Assembly: GCA_963693365.1 (NCBI GenBank)
Contig: CAVNZM010000016.1
Location: forward strand, 930,001 to 994,000
Direction of reading: 5' to 3'
DNA from: Amoebidium appalachense
Lineage: Eukaryota > Ichthyosporea
DNA: 64,000 nt
Shown here piece after piece: positions 1-7,595 of this stretch. Position 1 is the stretch's first letter; each line of letters begins with the position of its first letter. The notes beneath the pieces are model-generated. The model was given only the letters and a program-made list of their open reading frames with translations. It ran no database searches and was not told where the DNA came from. The position numbers and the translations under genes are program-made.

Positions 1-171
1 CTCCTGCCCGGACAACACATCCTCGCACGGCAGTGTCAGCTGCAAGTAGAATGTGTTCGGCTGGCCCAGCCGTGGTATCATTTCGGCCAAATCCGAGCCG
101 CCGTCGATAAACACCCCGTGGTCGTAATCCGCGTCCCATCCCCATGTGGCCTGTGAAGTCCCGGTTCCCAT
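1..171 (-). CDS. Hypothetical protein, 3' end outside the window
   Basis: An open frame begins with ATG at 171 on the minus strand and runs 57 codons to the window edge without a stop. Composition looks coding (GWDADYDHG, IDGGSDLAEMIPRLG) and does not match the frames of neighbouring ORFs. It is divergent from the resolvase gene and shares a 78-bp intergenic region with it, an arrangement common in compact viral genomes. I do not recognise the family. The start is chosen because the region further upstream carries the likely promoter of the neighbour. It is a real gene only if the frame continues beyond the window. Confidence 0.4.
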   Translation of the reverse strand, partial: MGTGTSQATWGWDADYDHGVFIDGGSDLAEMIPRLGQPNTFYLQLTLPCEDVLSGQE

Positions 172-214
172 GCCTGTGCCAACAATATTCTTGTAAACGA
201 GTTGGGCAGGGAAG

Positions 215-222
215 CATAAAAG
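215..222 (+). promoter_or_regulatory. TATA-like box of the resolvase gene
   Basis: CATAAAAG lies 28 bp before the ATG at 250, in the 78-bp divergent intergenic region. The same TATAAAAG-type element recurs at a similar distance upstream of several other genes in the window. Confidence 0.45.
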
Positions 223-249
223 GGAATCCCCCAACCCCCCACCCTCACA

Positions 250-822
250 ATGCGTGTGGCCGCCATCGACGTCGGCTTCCTGAACCTGGTGGTGTGCGTG
301 CTCAGCACCACCGACGACCCCGCCACGCCCTTCATCATCCACACGTGGGACCGCTGGCTCGTGGGCAACCCGGACACCACGGCCACGGTGCTGGTGGAGC
401 TGCTGCTGCGCCGGCTGCACGAGGACCGCGCGCTGTTCGCGGACGTCGACATGGTCGTCATCGAGCGCCAGATGGTCACCAAGCTGAGCGTGCTGGCGCA
501 CGCGCTGCAGGCGTACTTCCTCACCCTCAGATTGACCAATGGCCACGGGCCCGGCGTGGTGCTGCAGCACGGCACGCGCAAGAACCAGTGCGGGGCGTGG
601 CTCGCCCGCCACGGAATGGCTCCTGCGGAGACGGGCAAGGCGGCGTATGCGGTGTACAAGCGGCGTGCGGTGGTCGACACGCAGCAAGCGCTCAAGCTGC
701 AGAGTGAGCAGGGGTGGCGGGACAAGTTTGGGCGGGAGGGCAAGAAGGACGACATGGCGGATGCGCTGCTGCACGGTCTGTGGTACCTGTTCTGTCGGAA
801 TCAGAAGGGGGGGTCACGCTGA
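250..822 (+). CDS. RuvC-like Holliday junction resolvase (poxvirus A22 / Ydc2 type)
   Basis: The 190-residue protein has the RNase H-fold resolvase signature. The first acidic strand is IDVGFLNL (Asp about residue 7), the second acidic motif is VVIERQM (Glu about 75), and the C-terminal acidic helix is KKDDMADALLHG (Asp pair about 169-175). Length fits the A22/Ydc2 family. In nucleocytoviruses this enzyme resolves branched or concatemeric replication intermediates before packaging. ATG at 250 follows a TATA-like box, and AATAAA occurs just after the stop (about 842). The family call is from motifs; activity is inferred. Confidence 0.9.
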   Translation: MRVAAIDVGFLNLVVCVLSTTDDPATPFIIHTWDRWLVGNPDTTATVLVELLLRRLHEDRALFADVDMVVIERQMVTKLSVLAHALQAYFLTLRLTNGHGPGVVLQHGTRKNQCGAWLARHGMAPAETGKAAYAVYKRRAVVDTQQALKLQSEQGWRDKFGREGKKDDMADALLHGLWYLFCRNQKGGSR

Positions 823-870
823 AAGCAGGCGGACAGTGTTCAAAATAAAGGTGGCAATCGCCCCTGCTGC

Positions 871-2379
871 TCATGCGAGCACACTTGCATTCCGAGTTGT
901 CGCTGCTGCGATCCCGATGTCTTCCACAAGCCGCTCCCCATCCCTGCGCCTCGGCAGTCCTGCGGCTTCAAGCTCGGCATCGGTCAACACGACTGTTTTC
1001 TTGGTTATTACCTCTTGTATTACCTGTGTGTACCGTGGGTCATCAAGATTCGGCTGCACCACAATTATGTCTGCTTCATGCATCTTAGCCCAGTAGAGTT
1101 CGGTCAGTTGCTTCCCGTACAGGGACAGCACGGCCCCGATTTTGTAGACTGCCCGGAATCCTCTGTCCACCTTCCCAAGCTTTGTCGTTATATGATTGCA
1201 GACCCGTTCCCCAATGGTGTTTCCATTGCCCAGTTGGGAACCCCAGTCGAAGCTTGACGTGCGCAGGAGTATGTAGACCATCAACCAGGAGGCACATGCC
1301 GAGTCGTGTATTTCGTTTCTATCGACAAGTCCCTCATACAAAACCCTTGCAACACCTTTCTGAAGGCTCTTGCATACAGATTCGTGTTGGTAGGTGCGCA
1401 GAACTTTAGAGCTTCCAGTGTAACCGGCCCCCTCAAGGAACATACAGAGGGCGTCAGCGATTAGCCCTGCCGGGGCAGTCATGTTAAAGCACTCGACCAC
1501 CTTGACTTGCGAATCGATAATGATAACAGAAGCATGCCCTGGGCTCGACACGTACATTATATAGTAGCGCTCACGTTCTTGGCTTTTCAGCCATGAAGAG
1601 AGGTTCGACACGAATGCTTTCGAGCAGCTGAAACCCCACTTTCCTGCTGACACGGACATATTACCATTGTCCGTCACAACACCGAGTGCTGGTGTGGACT
1701 CGCGGACAGCATCACTATTATACTCTTTTTTGGGGGATGTGCCAGGGAAAAAACGAACAGATTTTGGCAGATAGGTTTGCAGCAGTACGAGCGTGTTGTC
1801 CCGAGACATGACGCCACACCCTGCCACAGCCGGTGAGGCTTCAACGGAGCCAACCCCAATCAGCTCGGTCAGTGACTTCTGAAGATCAACGAGACCGTTG
1901 TACCAGTCAAATAGAAGTGGCCACGTTTTTTGTATGTCCTCCATCATGTCCGAGGGCGTAGGTCTTCCAGGGCCAATAGCCTGTTTGTACTTTTCGGCCG
2001 TGTAGGGAGCACACTTCACCACAATCGACCCGAAAAGGTGCTTCCGCCGGTCCACGAGATACCGGCTTTTTGAATCATACCTTACAGCGAACTTGTATTC
2101 CGTACCCGCTGTTTGACGCATACAATTAAATGACAATCTGTAGCCACCCATCCTTGCTTCAAAAACCAGAGATGTAACACAGGTCAGACAGACTGGTTCT
2201 ACATGTTTTCGAGTGCTCCACAAGTTGATGGAGAGACAGACGTCCCCCATAGCCCACTTGTATGTCTGGGTGTTGCGGGGTTTCAGATGTGCGTCTTCCA
2301 ACTTGAAATGTTGGGTATTGCGTTTGACAAACTTGAAGAAGCAGTGGGGCTTTACCGACAATGTCTGTGTTGAAGCCAT
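871..2379 (-). CDS. Putative Ulp1/adenain-like cysteine protease, 502 aa
   Basis: The C-terminal half contains an order of motifs typical of C48-like viral proteases. A His sits before a hydrophobic strand and acidic residue (PGHASVIIID, about residue 290), followed by VECFN, and a Cys-x-x-Trp helix (DSACASWLMVYILLR, about residue 370). Many nucleocytoviruses encode such proteins, used for virion protein maturation or deubiquitylation. The N-terminal 270 residues are not recognised. ATG at 2379; the reading frame is intact. It is convergent with the resolvase gene (48 bp between stops). The catalytic assignment rests on spacing, so other functions remain possible. Confidence 0.55.
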   Translation of the reverse strand: MASTQTLSVKPHCFFKFVKRNTQHFKLEDAHLKPRNTQTYKWAMGDVCLSINLWSTRKHVEPVCLTCVTSLVFEARMGGYRLSFNCMRQTAGTEYKFAVRYDSKSRYLVDRRKHLFGSIVVKCAPYTAEKYKQAIGPGRPTPSDMMEDIQKTWPLLFDWYNGLVDLQKSLTELIGVGSVEASPAVAGCGVMSRDNTLVLLQTYLPKSVRFFPGTSPKKEYNSDAVRESTPALGVVTDNGNMSVSAGKWGFSCSKAFVSNLSSWLKSQERERYYIMYVSSPGHASVIIIDSQVKVVECFNMTAPAGLIADALCMFLEGAGYTGSSKVLRTYQHESVCKSLQKGVARVLYEGLVDRNEIHDSACASWLMVYILLRTSSFDWGSQLGNGNTIGERVCNHITTKLGKVDRGFRAVYKIGAVLSLYGKQLTELYWAKMHEADIIVVQPNLDDPRYTQVIQEVITKKTVVLTDAELEAAGLPRRRDGERLVEDIGIAAATTRNASVLA

Positions 2380-2499
2380 CTACACAACAGCCGAATTTTT
2401 CGACATCTGGGTGGTTCCCTGGGACAGTTTCGGATGGGTTCCCGCGCGGGGTGGGGGGGGGGATTGCGTCCATTCTGTGACCGATATATGCAAAAGAGT

Positions 2500-2901
2500 T
2501 TATATCCCTGCTGCACCGATGCCAGCAGGCTTGACGCAGCAGAAGTCCGGCGCGCACGGCATCGACGTGGCCCTGCGCCGCTTGCACCGCAGCACCCCGC
2601 CGGTCTTGGGGTCCGGTCGGTAGAGGTTGCAGCCCACAAACTGGTTGCACGGCACGAGCGACGGATTCTGCGGCACCACCGTGCGGCACAGCCACCCGCA
2701 CCCCACCCCCGGCACCGGCACCTGCGAGCACACGGGCGCTGCGGTGGCCGTCTGCGCAGTGAGCCGTGTGCATCTGGATGGTTGGGTGAGGGTGGGTGTC
2801 GGGGTGGTTGGCGTCGGCGTCGGGAGGACCGTCACGTAGCTGGCGGCGGCGGCGGCGGCTTGTGCAAGTAGGGCAACGAGCGCGTACATTACCGTGTGCA
2901 T
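2500..2901 (-). CDS. Small secreted or membrane-inserted Cys-rich protein, 133 aa
   Basis: ATG at 2901 gives a hydrophobic N-terminus (MYALVALLAQAAAAAASYV) that looks like a signal peptide with an Ala-x-Ala type cleavage region. A Thr/Pro-rich linker follows (PTPTPTTPTPT), then a domain with about ten cysteines including CGWLC and DFCC, so disulfide bonding is likely. The upstream extension of the frame lacks a plausible start. It is divergent from the gene at 2997. No family recognised; a virion surface or secreted protein is an inference from the signal peptide and cysteines. Confidence 0.55.
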   Translation of the reverse strand: MHTVMYALVALLAQAAAAAASYVTVLPTPTPTTPTPTLTQPSRCTRLTAQTATAAPVCSQVPVPGVGCGWLCRTVVPQNPSLVPCNQFVGCNLYRPDPKTGGVLRCKRRRATSMPCAPDFCCVKPAGIGAAGI

Positions 2902-2996
2902 GGATAATAGTTGTGGGCGCAGGGGTGTTCTTGTTTGCTGGGGGGTGGGGGGAGGTCCCAGAGCTGGTTGTGTTCTATTTATTGGGGCCTGCACAT

Positions 2997-3749
2997 ATGA
3001 ACTGGCCGGTGGAAAAGAGGGTGCTGTCCAACCCGGGGGACCTGCAAGCCTTTGTCGACGACCCAACGTGGTTTCATCCCGCCCAGCCGGGCATTGCGGG
3101 TGGGGTCCAGACCCGAGCATTGGGTGTAGTCCGCATCGTCTACCCGCAGCCGCCCGAGCCCACGGACGAATTCGGCAACATTCGCAGGGGCAGAATGTCG
3201 GTGCTGACTGCCCCACTCAGGTTTGTGTGCAAGCACACGCACTTCATCGATGCCTGGTATGACCCTCCACGCGTGATGGACGATGGCCGCGCGACGGGCT
3301 TCTGGGAGTTTGCAATTGATGCGGGGCATGACTGGGTCGATGACAGGCGGCTCATGGTCACGTACAGCGCTGCACTGAATGCCTTTCAGTGGATGATGGT
3401 CTTTGACCTGGAAATCCAGCCGCCGGATTGGGCAGATATCATGCCCTCCTACACGGAGACCCCCACCTTGATCTTCGAGCGCCCGCTCCCCGGTGCCCCC
3501 ACACTCGCACAAACAGTGGCCGCTGAGCTCATCCGAAACCAGGCCGCCGTCGTGCCTGCCCCGTTCTACACGCGCGACCGCCTCTGGATCCACAGGAACT
3601 TATGGCGCGGGCTGGCGCACGTGCTGCCCGATGAGGCCATCGAGGCCGTGCTGGGCTTCGGCAACACGCTCTACGGGCTGCTCGGCATCACTCCCGGGGG
3701 CAGTGCGTACATGGGCACCACCGAGTGGCCCATCGACTACGGCGACTGA
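2997..3749 (+). CDS. Hypothetical protein, 250 aa
   Basis: ATG at 2997 (MNWPVEKRVLSN) opens a 250-codon frame in GC-rich coding-like sequence, divergent from the Cys-rich gene with 95 bp between starts. The protein is rich in Trp, Pro and Asp (WFHPAQPG, HFIDAWYDPPRVM, DWADIMP) and has a C-terminal Gly-rich segment (GFGNTLYGLLGITPGG). No transmembrane segment or known motif was seen. Position among virion-type genes makes a structural role possible but this is not shown by the sequence. Confidence 0.6.
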   Translation: MNWPVEKRVLSNPGDLQAFVDDPTWFHPAQPGIAGGVQTRALGVVRIVYPQPPEPTDEFGNIRRGRMSVLTAPLRFVCKHTHFIDAWYDPPRVMDDGRATGFWEFAIDAGHDWVDDRRLMVTYSAALNAFQWMMVFDLEIQPPDWADIMPSYTETPTLIFERPLPGAPTLAQTVAAELIRNQAAVVPAPFYTRDRLWIHRNLWRGLAHVLPDEAIEAVLGFGNTLYGLLGITPGGSAYMGTTEWPIDYGD

Positions 3750-3779
3750 GGCCCTGCGCGGGGGGCTGGTGGTGCCACC

Positions 3780-3896
3780 ACCAGGGTGGCCGGGTGGTGT
3801 AGGGGGGGGGGGGGGGGCGGGGGGAGGGGGTGACCTTTTTATGGTTCGCTGTTCTCACTTTATTGATGCTGGTTGGTGTGCCTCGGCCACTATACG
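3780..3896. repeat. Homopolymer G tract and short spacer
   Basis: A G-rich tract (about 3800-3828, 18 G in the core) separates two convergent genes. A TTTATTG motif at about 3860 could be the complement of a polyadenylation signal for the minus-strand gene. Confidence 0.6.
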
Positions 3897-4812
3897 CTAC
3901 ACAACGTGCTTCGCCAGGAAGCTCACAGGGTACAGCTTGACCGTGCGCACGTCCCCGTTGACCACCATCTGTGTCGTCTCGGGCTCGCACCCCATCTCGT
4001 CACGCCAGGCCTTGCTGACCATGCGGCCGAGCGCAGAGGCGGACTTGCACTTGATGCCACGGTCGACCACGAACTTCCCCACCGTGACATAGTCGGAGAG
4101 GGTGGTGCCTTCGATGGCTCGCAGACCCTGGTTGGGGAGCAGCATGTTGGAGACCGAGTCGTTGACGAGCTGACGCATGCGCGGATCACGGTCCAGCCCC
4201 AGGCGCTCAAGCAGTGCCTCGTACTGGACGAGGTTGTCCATGGCCATCTTCTGGTTCTCCCTCTCGAGACGCGTGATCTCCGCCTCCTCCCGGCGCAGAC
4301 GCAGCCTCCGCTCCTCCTCCAGCTCCTCGCGGCGGCGCTTGCGGTCAGGGGTCTCGTCCGTGCCGTTGCGGAAGAACTCGCGCTCCTCGGGGGTGCTGTT
4401 GTCGTAGCGGGCCTCGATCTCCTCGATGAGAAGCAAATCGCCAGAGAGGAGGCGCGCCATGTACTGGGCAGAAGTCTTACGGAAATCATGAGCGCGCTTG
4501 CCGGGGAGCAGGTAGATGATCTCGAGGAGGGTGCGGAAGGGGGCAACCGGGGTAAGTTTGCCAGTGCCATTGATCCGGACTTGGACACAGAGTCCCCATC
4601 TTTTCCTCGAGTTGTTTGTAGTCATCGGACAACTGAATTCGCTGCCACGACTTCTTGGCCGCTTCGTTGCTCTCCAAGATCAGCTGCAGAACATCGAGGA
4701 CACTTGCCATCTTGCTGGCTTTGTCGACGCGGACCGTTGCATCCTTGAACTGGGGGAACTCCTTCCACAGAAGCGACATGTCCACCTTTGAGTTGCTCTG
4801 TCCGGTAGCCAT
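3897..4812 (-). pseudogene. DNA-binding-like protein with LLPGK / GDL-EIE motifs, broken by a frameshift
   Basis: Two frames make one protein. ATG at 4812 opens the first (MATGQSNSKVDMSLL, then KKSWQRIQLSDDYKQLEEK), which continues off frame at about 4590-4600. The second frame carries RINGTGKLTPVAPFRTLLEI, YLLPGKRAHDFR and LLSGDLLLIEEIEARY, followed by an Arg/Glu-rich coiled coil and a C-terminal domain. The tryptophan helix, GxGxLTP and LLPGKxAxxFR pattern resembles a domain found repeatedly in protist genomes and giant viruses (KilA-N/BRO-like context); the exact family is not certain. A one-base shift explains the break. Alternatively, the 242-residue frame starts on its own ATG at 4625. 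TATAAAAG lies upstream of the first ATG. Confidence 0.6.
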
Positions 4813-4848
4813 GCTGTGTCAGACTGACCCCAGGTGGCCGTGTGTGCT

Positions 4849-4858
4849 CCTTTTATAC
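4849..4858 (-). promoter_or_regulatory. TATA box GTATAAAAGG
   Basis: On the minus strand GTATAAAAGG sits 37 bp upstream of the ATG at 4812. It is one of the clearest examples of the TATAAAAG element seen before several genes here. Confidence 0.65.
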
Positions 4859-4974
4859 CTGCGCATGGCACCCTCAGTCGTGCTGAGGATAGGTTGGTGA
4901 GCATACTTGACTTGAAAGAACTTGTGGGATCGCCAAATCTCAAAAGCTTTTGATTTCTTCTTCGTACTGCGGCC

Positions 4975-5212
4975 CTGCGTGGGGGGCTGGGAGGGGCTGG
5001 GGGTGGCGGGGGTGCCTCGTCTGCCTCGCATGCCTCGCATGCCTCGCGCGCAGAACGGCTGTGTGCGCCGTGTGCGCGTGTGCCCGCACGCCTCGCGTGC
5101 CTCGCCTGCCTCGCGTGCCTCGCGCGGGGTGTGTTCGTGCTTCCTCTATTGTTCCTTGTGTGCCCCCCACAGCCACCCCCAGCCACCCAGGGCCCGGTGG
5201 GGGGGGGATTCT
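4975..5212. repeat. Dispersed hairpin repeat, copy 1
   Basis: GGGGCTGGGGGTGG-type sequence, tandem TGCCTCGC units, then TTCCTTGTGTGCCCCCCACAG and CCACCCCCAGCCACCCAGGG. The two ends are complementary, so the unit can fold into a long stem. A second copy in the same orientation lies at about 6297-6476, on the other side of the methyltransferase gene. Part of the TGCCTCGCG tandem also recurs, inverted, at about 10272-10325. Confidence 0.75.
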
Positions 5213-5253
5213 CCTCGTTTGATTTGAGTGGTCGTGTCATTTTATTGCATATT

Positions 5254-6592
5254 ATGGAAATGCATGGCGCAGACCTCGCATACACAAAAGTTGTTCAAAA
5301 GTACTCGCGTGCGGATGGTCAGAGGGACTTTGCGGGTCTTGTGCGCTGGACCCCACCACCCCTCCGAAAAGGATCACCAACTACGCAAAGCAGAGTCGGC
5401 CTGAAGGCGGCAGACGTCTACCTCGCCAAACACCGCTTCAGGGCTTCCCGTTACCGCGAGGGGGGTACACCCCGTCCCAGTGTCTATGACTGTTTGCGCA
5501 CCAGGGAGGGTAGAGCAAGCCTGCTCAAGGCACAGGCCAGAAATCCAGGCCGTCACATCCAAAATGCAGCCTCCATAAACTTTGGCGTGCCTGGTCAGTT
5601 CAAGCCTGCTGTTGTCAAGCAGCTCTACTCCACCTACTGTCTCAAGGGACGCGTCCTCGACCCATGCATGGGGTGGGGCAACCGTCTGCTGGCAGCCCTG
5701 GCCAGCCCACACGTCACACACTACTACGGTGTCGACAGCAACGTCGACATGGCAGGTGCCTACCGGGATCTGCTGGCAGCATACAACACCGCAGGCAAGC
5801 GCGGGGCACAAGCGCTCCACGTGGATACAAAGTGGGCCCCGTGCGGCCGTGCACGGCAAGTTCGACTGCGCCTTCACGAGTCCACCATACTACAAAATAG
5901 AGTGCTACGCAAACATGCCAGCCTACTGCGACTACGAAGACTGGTGGGCCAGGTTCTACATCCCCATGCTTGAAAAGGTCGTGGCGCACATGGACGCGGA
6001 TGGCTTTGTCCTCATCAACATACGCCAGAGCATCACCGAAAGGAGGATGTGCAGGCACATGGCAGGCCTGGGCTGGCCCCTGTACACCAAACACCGCATG
6101 CCCATAGCCGTCCGGCCCGGCTCAGGGGTTGCTGGTAGGCTGGACTACGAGCCCATCTACGTGTTCAGGAGAAAGGGTGCCGTGTCAACTCCAGGCCGCC
6201 ACACACATAAAATTCGCGTGCCGCCCCAACCGGGTTACCCATTGACAATCATACATCGCACTTTCGACCTTGTGTGTGCGCCCGACAATGTTGCGGCGCG
6301 TGGGGGGCTGGGGGTGGCTGGGCGGGGCTGGGGGTGGCTGGGGGCGCGGGTGCCTCGCGTGCCTCGCGTGCCTCGCGTGCGGGGTGGTTCTGGCGGTTCG
6401 TTTATTGGTTCCTTGTGTGCCCCCCACAGCCACCCCCAGCCACCCAGGGCCCCCGGGGGGGGGGGGGGGGGGGGGTTAACTCTCAGCCAGATGATCCATC
6501 TCATCTCGCATACCGGAACCCAGTGTGCTCTGAAGCTGGTAGCATTGAACAATTTGACTGCGGTTGTTCAACTTTGGGTGCCCAGGCCATAA
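5254..6592 (+). pseudogene. DNA methyltransferase (TSPPYY type), frameshifted
   Basis: ATG at 5254 begins a frame with the AdoMet motif region RVLDPCMGWGNRLLAAL and the acidic strand YYGVDSN. The catalytic motif TSPPYYKIE and the downstream LINIRQS and LDYEPIYVFRR lie in another frame, entered at about 5836-5860. The TSPPYY tetrapeptide class is used by N4-cytosine or N6-adenine methyltransferases. Both halves look well conserved, so the break is recent or an error. After about 6180 the second frame runs into the hairpin repeat and only stops at 6592, so the true C-terminus may have been displaced. The gene lies between two direct hairpin repeats, suggesting it moves or was inserted as a cassette. 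Confidence 0.7.
6297..6476. repeat. Dispersed hairpin repeat, copy 2
   Basis: Same architecture as copy 1: GGGGCTGGGGGTGGCTGGG, tandem GTGCCTCGC units, TTCCTTGTGTGCCCCCCACAG, CCACCCCCAGCCACCCAGGG, ending in a run of 20 or so G. It is in direct orientation with copy 1 and begins about 120 bp after the conserved end of the methyltransferase. Confidence 0.75.
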
Positions 6593-7189
6593 TGTCACAT
6601 TTGCAATACGCACACAACTGACTTTTCCCAGCAACGATGTCATGAGCATACCAAAGCTTCGAATGGACCAGTTGGAGGTTTCCTTCGTATGATGTGGAAG
6701 CCACACGATGAAAAGTGAAAACAAACCCGAGGGAGTGATGTACGACCCTGGTGCGATGTTACAGTTAGCAGGCAACCATACAGCATTGCCGGAACACAAT
6801 TCATGTAAGAAACCAATGGCACACTGCTGGTTGCATTCATGCTCTGTAGGTTGCACCAACAGCCCCGTCTTCTTTGCTCTGGTGTTTCGCTCGTGGCTAC
6901 ACGTGACACGGATACCATGGGCTTGCAAGATCTCCACGACATACGGGAAGGTTTTCGATCGCTTGTATCCGTACAAGTGAACCCGCATTGTATGGTTCGG
7001 GTAGAAGTGGTGGTATGCCTGAACCTGCCCCATGGCTTCCTTCCATCTTGAAAACTCCTTGACCTCGATGACCTCTTGGTCGGTCAATACATCGATACGT
7101 CCTACTGGGGTGTGGATTTCTGTACGGCCATTTTCAAGCCTTGCAAGTTCATCCCTGACAACACTCTCGGATGGTTCCCGACTAGCCAT
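6476..7189 (-). CDS. PD-(D/E)XK nuclease-like protein, 237 aa
   Basis: The N-terminal domain shows the nuclease core: an early Glu helix (VVRDELARLENG), then GRIDVLTDQEVIEVKEFSRW with the Asp and Glu-x-Lys pair, then a helix ending GQVQAYHHFYP and the strand MRVHLYGYKRS. The C-terminal half contains several Cys and hydrophobic stretches and is unassigned. A paralogous domain is at 10507-11409. ATG at 7189 was chosen over an upstream GTG. Its 3' end lies at the edge of hairpin repeat copy 2. Role could be DNA repair, recombination or selfish-element nuclease. Confidence 0.65.
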   Translation of the reverse strand: MASREPSESVVRDELARLENGRTEIHTPVGRIDVLTDQEVIEVKEFSRWKEAMGQVQAYHHFYPNHTMRVHLYGYKRSKTFPYVVEILQAHGIRVTCSHERNTRAKKTGLLVQPTEHECNQQCAIGFLHELCSGNAVWLPANCNIAPGSYITPSGLFSLFIVWLPHHTKETSNWSIRSFGMLMTSLLGKVSCVRIANVTLWPGHPKLNNRSQIVQCYQLQSTLGSGMRDEMDHLAES

Positions 7190-7595
7190 ATCCAGTATCT
7201 GCACAGAAAATATCTGATCCGTCACAGTCTGAGCAACCTTCACTCACTGTTGCGACGAAGCTAAAGTCGCTACACACGAAGCTAAACCGAAACCATGTTT
7301 CACTAATAGAAATTGACTTTTTAGCTACTTTTTACTATGATTTAGCTTCGTTAGCTAGATTAGCTAGATAAAATGAGGTCAATCGTAGCAAAAAATAAAC
7401 ACAGCGGGCTGTGTGTGTGTGTGTTTATGGAGGGACCCAAAAACCATCCAGCTATCCAGCTAAAGTAGCTAAACCGTGATATTTAGCCAATCACAAACAA
7501 GAAAAAACACTTCGACCAATGAAATTGCCCGGATCTGGGTGTCGACGAAGCTACACGACGAAGCTATCAAGCTAAATCGGGTGGTTCTGGTATGG
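7190..7595. other. AT-rich intergenic region with repeated AGCTAAA/ACGAAGCTA words
   Basis: Short words such as ACGAAGCTA and TTAGCTA recur on both strands, and a (GT)7 microsatellite lies near 7408. No gene seen. Confidence 0.6.

Noticed and set aside
5374-5877. 167-codon minus-strand frame over the methyltransferase
   Set aside because: It is antisense to conserved methyltransferase motifs and has no start context.
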